A stretch of 64,000 nucleotides of DNA from the NCBI RefSeq assembly GCF_005886345.1, contig NZ_PNEC01000021.1:62001-126000 (forward strand), given 5' to 3'. This document shows positions 1 to 8,805 of this stretch, one piece after another. A program made the translations under genes and the position numbers. The notes below the pieces were generated by a model. The model was given only the letters and a program-made list of their open reading frames with translations. It was not told where the DNA came from and did not search any database. This stretch comes from Pseudoalteromonas phenolica. Lineage in GTDB: Bacteria > Pseudomonadota > Gammaproteobacteria > Enterobacterales > Alteromonadaceae. The first letter of the stretch is position 1. Each line of letters begins with the position of its first letter.

Positions 1-158
1 GTTTCAACTTCTAAAGGCTCTTCTACTGCAACTGATAACCCTGTCGCACTTAAATCTATACATCTACCAGTAAGTGTAATTTGCTGTTCTAAAATTGAAA
101 TTTTAGCCTCAGCGTTGACCATCATGCGCATAAAACGACGTTTATCTTCGTACAACAT
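1..158 (-). CDS. PilZ domain protein, N-terminal part (cut by window edge)
   Basis: The 52 visible codons begin MLYEDKRRFMRM and contain the two PilZ signatures: an arginine-rich RxxxR stretch (residues 7-11) and DLSATG (about residues 38-43, the D/NxSxxG motif). PilZ domains bind cyclic di-GMP, so this is probably a c-di-GMP effector. The start is ATG at 158 with the ribosome-binding site AGGAGT just upstream. That site overlaps the stop codon of the response regulator gene at 168, so the two are almost certainly cotranscribed and translationally coupled. The C-terminal end lies outside the window, so the domain composition beyond PilZ is unknown. Confidence 0.8.
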   Translation of the reverse strand, partial: MLYEDKRRFMRMMVNAEAKISILEQQITLTGRCIDLSATGLSVAVEEPLEVE

Positions 159-167
159 AAGGTACTC

Positions 168-581
168 CTAAACCATTGATTTTAGTTTTTCTAATAATTG
201 CTGCATTGAAAAGGGCTTTACAACATAAGCATCACATCCCGCATCAAACCCAGCTTGCTGCTCTTGCTCAGACTCTAGTCCAGACAGCATAACAATAGGA
301 ATATCTTTTGTTTCGGGCGTGTTTTTTAACAGCCGACAGGTATCATAACCATCTAAACCAGGCATACACACATCAAGTAATATGGCATCTGGAGGACTTG
401 CAATAGCCGATGACAAACAAGTTTCTCCTGAATCAGCATAGCTTAATTCGAAGCTGCTCGACAAAGCCGTAGTCAACATTTCAAAATTAAAATATTCGTC
501 ATCAACAACCAACACATGAGGTGTTGGCTTTTTGCTGGTTTGAGTTGTCATTAGCAATGCTAGTTCCTTTTCAATACTCAA
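168..581 (-). CDS. Single-domain response regulator (CheY-like receiver)
   Basis: This 137-aa protein is essentially one receiver domain. Visible features are VLVVDDE (acidic pocket, about residues 23-29), the phosphoacceptor aspartate in LLDVCMPG (about residue 70), the conserved Ser of VMLSG and the Lys of VKPF near the C terminus. There is no output domain, so it should act by protein contact. It sits 9 nt upstream of a PilZ gene, which suggests a two-component input feeding c-di-GMP-related output. The first start is TTG at 581, preceded by AGAGGAA at good spacing. An ATG ten codons further in (MTTQTSKK) is an alternative start with a weaker site. Confidence 0.9.
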   Translation of the reverse strand: MSIEKELALLMTTQTSKKPTPHVLVVDDEYFNFEMLTTALSSSFELSYADSGETCLSSAIASPPDAILLDVCMPGLDGYDTCRLLKNTPETKDIPIVMLSGLESEQEQQAGFDAGCDAYVVKPFSMQQLLEKLKSMV

Positions 582-638
582 TTTAGTTCCTCTTATTAAG
601 GTAATTCGCTTAGCTCAAATTGCAAGCTGTTCACAAAA

Positions 639-3600
639 TTAATCGCACTCTTTAAGCGCATTCAAAACCCGTTTAGCTGAAATTGCGTAAGGCGTTCCTA
701 ATGTTTGAGCAAACAAAGACACTCTTAGTTCCTGCTGCATCCAAAAAATATTTAATAAATCTGTAGGCACAGGTAAATCTTTTGGTACTTTAGATAACTT
801 TTTATTATATTCCTGCGCAACTTTATCTAATTCTAATGTACAGAGTCTGTCACGATTTGGATCAACAGGTAGCTTTTCTAAGCGGCGTTCAATGGCTTTT
901 AAATAGCGTAATAAATCAGCTAGTTTTTCGGCTCCATGCTTACTGACAAAGCCTTTGAAAATAAGTGATTCTAGCTGAGATTTAATATCACCATGTGCCG
1001 TGATCATGGTCAGATCTACTTTACCTTTCATTCGTTTATTAATCCCGTGAGCAACACTTAAAACCTGCTCAACTTGAGTTGCAATTTCAACCACTGCATC
1101 TCCAAGTTCGCCTCTTATAAACTCTTTAACTTGTTCAAATGATTGTTCATCTCTGATATCACCATGCTTTGCTAATAATGCGTCTACACCTGAAGCAATA
1201 CAGTCGTCTATCAGATCATTAATTTTACCAAATGGATTAAAATACAAACCTAGCTTGGCTTTGTTAGGCAAGTGCTGCTGTAAATATTTAATCGGAGATG
1301 GAACATTTAGCAGTACCAGTCTCCTTAACCCTTGTTGATGCGCTGCCTGTGCCTTTATTTCATTATCAAACAGTTCAATTGCAGCACTCGACTTTTTATC
1401 AACTAAAGCCGGAAAGGCTTTAATTTCGTAGTTACCCTGCTTTTTAGTATATTCTTTTGGTAAATCACCAAATTGCCACTCAATTAAATCTGCTTGCTCA
1501 ATGCCTTGCTCAGCTACTTTCGACAATGTGCTTGTTACTTGACCTTGCAATTGCGATTTTAATTTCATTAAATCTTTGCCATGTGCAAGTACTTTATTTT
1601 TATCGTCTATAACTTGAAATTGCATAACTAAATGCGTATCTAAAGTACTTTGATCCCATTGCTCTTCAGCTACACGAACGCCTGTCATCTTCAAAAGCCG
1701 GTTGCTTAAAGCGTCAATTAAACGCCCTTGCATTGGCTCAACACTGGCCATTACTGCATCAGCGTAATTAGGTGCAGGTACGAAATTTCTTCTTATAGTT
1801 TTCGGTAAACTCTTAATTAACCCGCAAATAAGTTCGTGCCTTAATGCTGGAATATGCCAATCAAACCCTTCATTTTGAACTTGATTAAGTAATGCCAGTG
1901 GAATATTAATCGTTGCACCATCCACTGGTTGACCTGGTTCAAAATGATAACTTAACGGCAAAATCAAATTACCCTGCTGCCATGTATCTGGGTAATCAAA
2001 TTCAGTAATTTGCTCAGCACCATGCTGCATCAAATAATCACGTGTCATGTGCAAATAGCGTTTATCTTTTTGCTTTTGTTTCTTCCACCAGTGATTAAAC
2101 GCCGCTCGGTTATTTACATCCTGCGGAATTTTTTCATCATAAAATTCAAACAAAGTGATTTCATCAACCAGAATATCTCTGCGGCGGGCTTTTTTCTCTA
2201 GGGTATGAATTTCATCTATGAGATCTTGATTATATTTTAAGAACCCCTCTTGCTGACCTAACTGATTAGCAATAAGTGCTTCTTTGATAAATAGCTCTCG
2301 ACTCACTGCAGGATCTATTTGGCTATAAACAGTTCGCTTCTTCGATACTATGATAATGCCGTATAAACTTTGTTGCTCATAAGCTATTACACAGCCTGGC
2401 TTTTTCTCCCAGTGTGGTTCACTAAAACTACGTTTAACAAGATGCTGTGCAATTGGAGCAATCCAAGCCACATCTATTTTCGCGTTCATACGAGCATAGA
2501 GCTTACTGGTCTCAACCAGTTCAGCAGACATTAACCATTTTGGTGACTTCTTAAACAAGCTGGAGCCAGGGAAAATATTAAATTGACTATTCCGCGCTCC
2601 TTTATAGATTTGTTTTTCGTCTTTAAAACCAACGTGACTCAACATACCAGCCAATAAAGCTTGGTGTATGCTGTCGGTTTCAGCTTGATTATCAGTTAAC
2701 TTCAACCCCATTTCTTCGCAAACGGAGGTTAGCTGATAAACAATATCTTGCCATTCTCGAATACGCATGTAGGCTAAAAACTCTTTCTGGCAGAGTTTTC
2801 TAAATTGGCTGCGACTTAAGTCTTCTTGTTGTTGTTCTAGATAATACCATAAATTTAAGAATGCTAAGAAATCAGAATCAGGATGCGCAAAGCGCTCATG
2901 TTTTTCATCTGACGCGCCTTTTTTATCTTGCGGGCGCTCTCTTGGATCTTGAATGGATAAAGCAGCAACTATGATGATCACTTCACGTAATGCGCCAAGC
3001 TTTTCAGCAGACAACACCATTTTCGCCAAGCGAGGATCTATCGGTAAGCGGCTCAACGAACGACCTGATTGAGTAAGCTTAGTCTGCTGTCTTCTTTTTG
3101 AAGGATGAACCGCTTCTAACTCTTCAAGTAATGCAATACCGTCGTTAATGTTACGGCTGTCTGGAGCTTGGACAAATGGAAACTGACTTATATCACCAAG
3201 CCCTAAGCCAAGCATTTGTAAGATAACCGACGCTAAATTTGTACGAAGTATCTCAGGATCAGTAAACTCTGGGCGACCTAAAAAGTCTTCTTCAGAATAT
3301 AAACGAATACAAATACCTGAAGCCACACGTCCGCAACGACCTTTACGCTGGTTGGCACTAGCTTGAGATACAGCCTCGATTGGTAAGCGCTGCACTTTGG
3401 TACGATAGCTATAACGACTAATGCGCGCAGTGCCCGGATCAATTACATAACGAATGCCTGGAACAGTCAGTGATGTTTCAGCTACGTTAGTTGATAAAAC
3501 AATTCGTCGGTGACTGTGCGGGGCAAAAATACGGTTTTGCTCTGCGTTTGAGAGTCTTGCATAAAGCGGTAAAATCTCGACGCCTTTTAAGTTGCGCTTC

Positions 3601-4529
3601 CCTAGTGCATCAGCGGTATCTCTGATCTCTCTTTCACCATTCATGAAAATAAGAATATCACCAGGACCTTCTGCACAGAGCTCATCAACCGCATCAAAAA
3701 TCCCCTGAAGTTGATCGTTTTCTGCTTCACTTTCATTACCAGCCAAATCAAGCGTTGGACGATACCTCACCTCTACAGGGTAAGTACGACCTGACACTTC
3801 GATGATTGGAGCATTATTGAAGTGCTTTGAAAAACGCTCTGGATCTATCGTAGCCGATGTAATGATCACTTTTAAGTCAGGACGTTTCAGTAATAAGTTT
3901 TTCAGATAACCTAAAATGAAATCAATATTTAAACTTCTTTCGTGGGCTTCATCGATAATAATCGTATCGTACTGATTCAAATAACGATCGTTTTGAATTT
4001 CAGCAAGCAAAATACCATCGGTCATAAGTTTAACGTACGAATTGTCGCCAACCTGGTCGCTAAATCGAATTTTAAAACCAACTTCTTCACCTAAATCACA
4101 ATTAAGTTCTTCGGCAATACGATTTGCCACGCTTCTGGCTGCTAGTCGACGAGGCTGAGTATGACCAATATAGCCATCAACACCTCTGCCTAACTCTAAA
4201 CAAATTTTTGGTAACTGTGTGGTTTTACCCGAGCCTGTTTCACCTGCCACTATTACTACTTGGTTTTCAGCAATGGCTTTTTTTATCTCGTCTTTTTTCT
4301 GGCTAACAGGAAGTTGCTCTGGGTAAACTACTTTTGGTAGGTTTTCTAAGCGGGTAACACGCAACGACTGACTGGCCTCAATATCTTTCTTAATTGAAGC
4401 AATAACTTTGTTTTGTTTATTCTCGTCACCTATTTTCTTAACGCCATGCAGGCGTTTTTTAAAAATAAACTGATCTTTCTTAAGGCAAGTTTTTAGCTCA
4501 GTAAACAGCGGTCCTACACTCACTTCCAC
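639..4529 (-). CDS. hrpA: ATP-dependent RNA helicase HrpA
   Basis: This is a DEAH-box RNA helicase, 1296 aa, close to the family's usual 1300. Walker A is GETGSGKTT at residues 96-104, followed by DEAH (about 193), SAT, and the motif VI stretch QRKGRCGR. After the two RecA-like domains come the helicase-associated/OB region and the long C-terminal extension (DUF3418) that separates HrpA from the shorter HrpB. The family acts on structured mRNA and stalled ribosomes and on fimbrial mRNA processing in E. coli. The start appears to be GTG at 4529. A second GTG two codons later cannot be excluded. It stands alone between the receiver gene and a CBS-domain gene. Confidence 0.97.
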   Translation of the reverse strand: MEVSVGPLFTELKTCLKKDQFIFKKRLHGVKKIGDENKQNKVIASIKKDIEASQSLRVTRLENLPKVVYPEQLPVSQKKDEIKKAIAENQVVIVAGETGSGKTTQLPKICLELGRGVDGYIGHTQPRRLAARSVANRIAEELNCDLGEEVGFKIRFSDQVGDNSYVKLMTDGILLAEIQNDRYLNQYDTIIIDEAHERSLNIDFILGYLKNLLLKRPDLKVIITSATIDPERFSKHFNNAPIIEVSGRTYPVEVRYRPTLDLAGNESEAENDQLQGIFDAVDELCAEGPGDILIFMNGEREIRDTADALGKRNLKGVEILPLYARLSNAEQNRIFAPHSHRRIVLSTNVAETSLTVPGIRYVIDPGTARISRYSYRTKVQRLPIEAVSQASANQRKGRCGRVASGICIRLYSEEDFLGRPEFTDPEILRTNLASVILQMLGLGLGDISQFPFVQAPDSRNINDGIALLEELEAVHPSKRRQQTKLTQSGRSLSRLPIDPRLAKMVLSAEKLGALREVIIIVAALSIQDPRERPQDKKGASDEKHERFAHPDSDFLAFLNLWYYLEQQQEDLSRSQFRKLCQKEFLAYMRIREWQDIVYQLTSVCEEMGLKLTDNQAETDSIHQALLAGMLSHVGFKDEKQIYKGARNSQFNIFPGSSLFKKSPKWLMSAELVETSKLYARMNAKIDVAWIAPIAQHLVKRSFSEPHWEKKPGCVIAYEQQSLYGIIIVSKKRTVYSQIDPAVSRELFIKEALIANQLGQQEGFLKYNQDLIDEIHTLEKKARRRDILVDEITLFEFYDEKIPQDVNNRAAFNHWWKKQKQKDKRYLHMTRDYLMQHGAEQITEFDYPDTWQQGNLILPLSYHFEPGQPVDGATINIPLALLNQVQNEGFDWHIPALRHELICGLIKSLPKTIRRNFVPAPNYADAVMASVEPMQGRLIDALSNRLLKMTGVRVAEEQWDQSTLDTHLVMQFQVIDDKNKVLAHGKDLMKLKSQLQGQVTSTLSKVAEQGIEQADLIEWQFGDLPKEYTKKQGNYEIKAFPALVDKKSSAAIELFDNEIKAQAAHQQGLRRLVLLNVPSPIKYLQQHLPNKAKLGLYFNPFGKINDLIDDCIASGVDALLAKHGDIRDEQSFEQVKEFIRGELGDAVVEIATQVEQVLSVAHGINKRMKGKVDLTMITAHGDIKSQLESLIFKGFVSKHGAEKLADLLRYLKAIERRLEKLPVDPNRDRLCTLELDKVAQEYNKKLSKVPKDLPVPTDLLNIFWMQQELRVSLFAQTLGTPYAISAKRVLNALKECD

Positions 4530-4623
4530 GACACTCTTTTAAAAATAAAACAGCCGCAAGTATATCAAAAAGCGTTTACTGAGCCTACGAGTTAAATTAT
4601 CTAGTTAAACTGTTAAAACTCTA

Positions 4624-5052
4624 TTACACATATCGATGACCGGACTCATAATTATCATGCAAATATTTATCTAACGCATGAAGAACATGAGCCCGAGTGA
4701 TCACACCAACAAGTAACCCTTCGGTATCGCAAACAGGATAAAGCTTCGGCGTATTAACCGTCATTCGATCTGCCATTTGTACAATGCTGTCATCAGCAGA
4801 AACACATAAAGGTTCTGAATTCATAACATCAGCAACTACGCTATGAGATTCATTTTGATAGGTTGCTTCAAGCATTTTCTTTAAACAGTCTTGTTCAGAA
4901 AGAAAGCCAATAACCTTTTTAGTGGCATCAATAACAGGCCCACCTGATTGGCCGCTTTGTAATAATTTTTCAACTGCTGCCTCAATGCGCATATCTTGAG
5001 AGAAAGTCACTGGGCGATGATTTAAATAGTCTTTTACTTTGATTGAATGCAT
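4624..5052 (-). CDS. CBS-domain protein (CBS pair)
   Basis: The 142-aa protein consists of two CBS motifs (about residues 8-60 and 73-130) and nothing else. The second carries the typical LVGVITRAHVLHAL ending. CBS pairs bind adenosyl ligands such as AMP, ATP or NAD and act as regulatory modules. A free-standing pair has no predictable partner. The ATG at 5052 is preceded by GGAG at good spacing. It lies downstream of the isoaspartyl peptidase gene but is separated from it by an intrinsic terminator, so it is probably its own transcription unit. Confidence 0.85.
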   Translation of the reverse strand: MHSIKVKDYLNHRPVTFSQDMRIEAAVEKLLQSGQSGGPVIDATKKVIGFLSEQDCLKKMLEATYQNESHSVVADVMNSEPLCVSADDSIVQMADRMTVNTPKLYPVCDTEGLLVGVITRAHVLHALDKYLHDNYESGHRYV

Positions 5053-5065
5053 TTTGTCGCTCCAT

Positions 5066-5097
5066 TAAAAAGCCAGCTAATTTAAATATAGCTGGCT
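5066..5097 (-). terminator. Intrinsic terminator after the isoaspartyl peptidase gene
   Basis: The arms AGCCAGCTA (5071-5079) and TAGCTGGCT (5089-5097) form a perfect 9-bp stem. Read on the minus strand it is followed by TTTTTAATGG, a usable U-tract. It lies between the peptidase stop codon (5147) and the CBS start (5052). Confidence 0.7.
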
Positions 5098-5146
5098 ATC
5101 ATGGAGTTGCTCGTATTTTAAAAATAATTAAACTCTAAACTGTTAC

Positions 5147-6175
5147 TTAATCGTGTTTAAAAATACCCACTTGCGTTTCTTGATTAGAAGACTTGCTTGC
5201 TCTATACATGCCTTTGGTATTAAATGGCATACTAATATTGCCTTTCGTATCAACAATGATCACACCGCCTGTACCACCGATAGGCATAAGTACATCGTGG
5301 ATCACTTCTTTACCCGCTTGTTCAATTGACTTACCTTGATACTCAACTCTTGCACAAATATCACTGGCAACACTGTAACGAATAAAATACTCACCGTGAC
5401 CAGTCGCCGAAACAGCACATGAGCGGTTATCAGCAAAGGTACCCGCACCTATTACTGGTGAATCACCCACACGGCCATAACGCTTTGCAGTCATACCGCC
5501 AGTTGATGTACCAGCAGCCAAATTACCATTTTTGTCTAAAGCGACGGCACCGACTGTGCCCATTTTATATTCGTTTGCAAGCGCTTGGTGCGCGGCCTGA
5601 TAGTCTTTGTTGGTTTTATTTGCCTTATGGAGCTTCTTCTTAGCTCTGATAAGGGCTTCATAACGGTGTTTAGTATCAAAATAACGATTATCTACAAAGT
5701 CGAAGCCTTGCAGTTTTGCAAATTGCTCGGCGCCTTCACCACTCAGCATCACATGAACAGAGTTTTCCATCACTGAGCGGGCTAAATCTATAGGGTTTTT
5801 AAGTGTTCTTACTCCAGCTACAGCACCCGCTTGACGGTTTCGACCATCCATAATAGACGCATCTAGTTCATGTTCGCCTTCATAAGTATAAACAGCGCCT
5901 TTACCCGCATTAAAAAAAGGAGAATCTTCTAAAATTCTGACAGCAGTTGTCACGGCATCTAGACTTTCACCGCCTTGTTCAAGCACTTTATAACCTGCCT
6001 CTACTGCCTCTTTTAATTTTGCTCTGTAGGCTTTCTCTTGTTCAGGTGAAAAACGGCTTTTTTCAATCGTGCCTGCACCACCATGTATTGCTATGGCAAT
6101 AGGTTGAGTTTTTGCAAATGCACTGATACTCGACACAGCAAAACCGATGGCGGCTAAAAGAGTTGCATATTTCAT
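5147..6175 (-). CDS. Isoaspartyl peptidase / type 2 L-asparaginase, exported
   Basis: This is an N-terminal nucleophile hydrolase that cleaves beta-aspartyl (isoaspartyl) dipeptides and asparagine. It is a 342-aa precursor with a signal peptide (about residues 1-21, ending SAFA), so it should act in the periplasm. The mature part starts with the family motif IAIHGGAG (about 28-35). The autocatalytic cleavage site is Met-Gly followed by Thr207 (MGTVGAVA), where Thr207 becomes the nucleophile of the beta subunit. GGMTAKRYGRVGDSP and GTGGVI further on match the substrate-binding loops. The ATG has an AAGGAT ribosome-binding site. Beta-aspartyl peptidase and glycosylasparaginase activities cannot be separated from sequence alone. 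Confidence 0.93.
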   Translation of the reverse strand: MKYATLLAAIGFAVSSISAFAKTQPIAIAIHGGAGTIEKSRFSPEQEKAYRAKLKEAVEAGYKVLEQGGESLDAVTTAVRILEDSPFFNAGKGAVYTYEGEHELDASIMDGRNRQAGAVAGVRTLKNPIDLARSVMENSVHVMLSGEGAEQFAKLQGFDFVDNRYFDTKHRYEALIRAKKKLHKANKTNKDYQAAHQALANEYKMGTVGAVALDKNGNLAAGTSTGGMTAKRYGRVGDSPVIGAGTFADNRSCAVSATGHGEYFIRYSVASDICARVEYQGKSIEQAGKEVIHDVLMPIGGTGGVIIVDTKGNISMPFNTKGMYRASKSSNQETQVGIFKHD

Positions 6176-6256
6176 AATTAATCCTTGGTCTTTTTATTCA
6201 TAGTGAAAAGACCATATTTAAAATGCAACAAAACTCGTTGAACTCAAATATCATGC

Positions 6257-6287
6257 ATAAAAAAAGCACCCTTAGGTGCTTTTTTTT
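6257..6287 (-). terminator. Intrinsic terminator after sapC-like gene
   Basis: An A-run precedes the stem AGCACC, loop CTTA or similar, and GGTGCT, followed by a T-run, so the hairpin works in both directions. It lies 14 nt beyond the sapC-like stop codon and closes the halogenase/SapC cluster on the minus strand. Confidence 0.85.
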
Positions 6288-6300
6288 GCTAAATCAATAA

Positions 6301-7011
6301 TTAGCTAGCTTCACGCTGTGCTTTTAAACGCGCTAGACGTGCTACTTGGTGAGTAGACGTTAAGAAAGAGAAGATAGGTGCTAGATAACCACGCTTGCGT
6401 AGCTCTAGGTATGCTTCATCACTTAATTCGTTTAGCTTACGCTCATCAACAAGGTAGATGCCATTGATGTCTTTTTTCTCACCAGCGATTTCAACTGTTA
6501 GTGTTTGTTGAACTAATAGCTCTTTCTCTGCAAGGTAAGCTGTGAATGCTTCAGTTACGCGTGCAAACTCTACATAGTTTACAAGTGCTTCTTTACGACG
6601 CTCTAGGTATTCAGTTTCTTTGCCATCAGCAAATAACGCATTACCTTCTTCTTCACCAACTAATGGGCTTGCTTCGTCAATAACAATACCAAATTGATCT
6701 TCTTCAGGGTGCTTTACAAGACCGAAAGGGTAACGCGCAGCAGCTAAAGGTGCAAAGCCTGCTGTCCACTTTCCGTCTTGTACAAAAAGGTTTTCACCCG
6801 GCTCTAAACCAAACATAGCAACTGGCTGGAATTGACCTGTTTCTGTGTTTTTAACAAATGCCATTGGGAATTCAGTTGCAACACGCGCAAATTCATGCGC
6901 AACTACTGGCATTAAGTGCTGTGATTTTAAAAATTCAACGTTGATGCCGTTTTTTACTTTTGTGTTGGCATGCTTCTCGTTATGTAAAGGCTGCACTTGT
7001 TGCTCCGCCAT
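6301..7011 (-). CDS. SapC family protein
   Basis: The 236-aa protein matches the SapC family: the start region ...QHLMPVVAHEFARVATEFPMAFVKN, then PVAMFGLEPGENLFV, ending in a helical segment with SFLTSTHQVARLARL. The family takes its name from a Campylobacter S-layer locus, but its biochemical role is unknown. In Alteromonadales and Xanthomonadales it repeatedly accompanies TonB-dependent receptors for sugars and flavin-dependent tryptophan-halogenase-like genes, as here. There is no signal peptide, so it is probably cytoplasmic. It is the last gene of the minus-strand cluster, 97 bp after the cupin gene, and is followed by a strong terminator. Confidence 0.88.
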   Translation of the reverse strand: MAEQQVQPLHNEKHANTKVKNGINVEFLKSQHLMPVVAHEFARVATEFPMAFVKNTETGQFQPVAMFGLEPGENLFVQDGKWTAGFAPLAAARYPFGLVKHPEEDQFGIVIDEASPLVGEEEGNALFADGKETEYLERRKEALVNYVEFARVTEAFTAYLAEKELLVQQTLTVEIAGEKKDINGIYLVDERKLNELSDEAYLELRKRGYLAPIFSFLTSTHQVARLARLKAQREAS

Positions 7012-7108
7012 AATACTACTCCGTTCGTTTACGTAATTATTACTTTTGCCATAAGGCTAAAGGTTTTGTATCTAAATTGGAAGAGTAATTTTCGCAAAAT
7101 AAAAAACT

Positions 7109-8086
7109 TTATAATTTGCCCTTAAACCATGTTCTGATAGTCATAAGATCGTTATGTGATAAGTTCATCAATATGTCATGCAAGTCATCAGGCAAATGAG
7201 ATTTGGGATCAGTTTCAGTCTGAAAAACATAATAATTGAATATTTCTTTCCATGCTTTTCTTTCTTGAATAGGCAAACTAGGAATAAAAGACATTAAAAA
7301 CACTAAGCTATCATACGGTAAGCTACCTTCGTTGTTTAATTCTTTCCACCAATAATTTAATAAAATATTTTCAGAGTCTAGTGATTGCACAGCATGCCAC
7401 CACAAATTTGGAATAAACACAGCTTGACCAGGCCCCAATGCAACATCAACAGCATGTTGTAGAGCCGCTTCATACCTCGGAAATTTATCAAAGTCAGGGT
7501 TAAGAACATTAACCATGCTTATCGGAGTGCCTCCTGGTGTTAAAGATATAGGTCCCACATATAAATTCTGAATTTGATGGGTCGGAAACAATTTAAACTC
7601 TCTTCGTCCTTTCAGCACATGTGCAATATTGTGAGAAAAATCAAAGTGAGCTGCAGTATTACATTTGTTCCCTAGCCAAAGCCTAGCATCAACATCCTCT
7701 TTTAACTCACGGCACTGAAAAATTTCTTTAACAAAGTTATTAAAAACTATATTTAAAGGAATCGCTTGAGCTGCGTAAAAGCTTTTATTGGTGTTAGGGT
7801 CTTTTAGTAGATTAAAAAACTCACTAATGGAGCATGTATGATGTTCAAAATTTAGAGCATTTACACGATCATTGTAAAAATATCTGCCTGCAAACTCTTC
7901 AGCTAATTTTGAATAATGAATCTGTTCAGAAACTACATTTTCTTTAAGAATTTCTGTTATATTATTTAAATCAATTGAACTATGGCTTGCGTGATGAAAG
8001 TCCGAGATTTTTACCGGAAGGTTTAAATTAATAAAGGTTTCTAAATTATCAAAGAACTCCTTCCTTCCAACTTCTGTTATTGCCAT
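7109..8086 (-). CDS. Cupin-like (JmjC-type) Fe(II)/2-oxoglutarate oxygenase
   Basis: The 325-aa protein has a JmjC/cupin-8 layout. The metal-binding HxD is H147-F-D149 in TAAHFDFSHN, followed by a sheet region (GRREFKLFPTHQ), then GPGQAVFIPNLWWHAV with the second metal histidine H231. Relatives such as FIH and cupin-8 proteins hydroxylate amino-acid side chains in proteins or peptides. The substrate here is not predictable. It lies in the TonB/halogenase/SapC cluster. Unusually, a plus-strand gene (8117-8779) starts only 30 bp from its start codon, so its promoter, or read-through from the halogenase genes, must cross that gene. No clear ribosome-binding site was seen. Confidence 0.85.
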   Translation of the reverse strand: MAITEVGRKEFFDNLETFINLNLPVKISDFHHASHSSIDLNNITEILKENVVSEQIHYSKLAEEFAGRYFYNDRVNALNFEHHTCSISEFFNLLKDPNTNKSFYAAQAIPLNIVFNNFVKEIFQCRELKEDVDARLWLGNKCNTAAHFDFSHNIAHVLKGRREFKLFPTHQIQNLYVGPISLTPGGTPISMVNVLNPDFDKFPRYEAALQHAVDVALGPGQAVFIPNLWWHAVQSLDSENILLNYWWKELNNEGSLPYDSLVFLMSFIPSLPIQERKAWKEIFNYYVFQTETDPKSHLPDDLHDILMNLSHNDLMTIRTWFKGKL

Positions 8087-8116
8087 ACCACCTAACCCAT
8101 ATATTAAAATTGATTT

Positions 8117-8779
8117 ATGAAACTATCATTAAGTAAAAAAATAACAATACAGAAAACAAAGATTAATGACAACGATGTCATTTATGTGATTGATAATTTT
8201 TTATCTGAGCCTGAAGACATAGTGTCTTTTGCATGCAAAACAGCTTATTTTAACCCGCCTGGTAAAGATGGTACTTTGTACCCAGGTATTAGGGATTTAA
8301 TGCCTAGACCTTATGAAGCTTGTTTACAAGAGCTATTGAATGAGCTGTTTGAAAGTGAAACTTATATTCATAGGTGTATGCTCAGCTTAATAACTATCCC
8401 CGATGAAGAATTAAACGAATTCCAATCACTTCCTCATGTGGATTCTCTTGAAGACTGCCAATATGCAAGTGTTCACTATCTTTGCGATAGCCAATACGGA
8501 GGAACATCTATTTATAAGCATATACCTTCTGGTGATATAAAAATAACACCTAAAAATGTGCAACTGATGCAAGATGCTCTGAACAATAATAAACAGAGAG
8601 GATACCTAACAAATAACAATGATTTATTTGAAAGTGTCTTTTCTGTCGAGGCAAAATTCAACAGAATTGTCATTTATCCGAGTAATTTACTTCATTGTGC
8701 CGATATAAACAAAGCTAAAAGTATCTCAGCAGATCCAAAAAGAGGCCGATTGACTGTAGCCTCTTTTTTTGAAATATAA
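8117..8779 (+). CDS. DUF6445-type protein, probable Fe(II)/2OG oxygenase, opposite to its cluster
   Basis: The 220-aa protein resembles the DUF6445 family. It has the complete prolyl-hydroxylase-like Fe/2OG signature: H107-V-D109 (LPHVDS), a GGTSIY turn (about 129-134), second metal ligand H193 (NLLHCAD) and the 2OG-binding R211xT213 (GRLTVASFF). That this makes it an oxygenase is inference from the motif order. It lies inside the otherwise minus-strand TonB/halogenase/cupin/SapC cluster but on the plus strand. It is divergent from the cupin gene across only 30 bp and convergent with the halogenase gene across 26 bp. Its ribosome-binding site is weak. Confidence 0.85.
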   Translation: MKLSLSKKITIQKTKINDNDVIYVIDNFLSEPEDIVSFACKTAYFNPPGKDGTLYPGIRDLMPRPYEACLQELLNELFESETYIHRCMLSLITIPDEELNEFQSLPHVDSLEDCQYASVHYLCDSQYGGTSIYKHIPSGDIKITPKNVQLMQDALNNNKQRGYLTNNNDLFESVFSVEAKFNRIVIYPSNLLHCADINKAKSISADPKRGRLTVASFFEI

Positions 8780-8805
8780 ACCTGTCGAGTAGAGTTTATG
8801 GTTTT

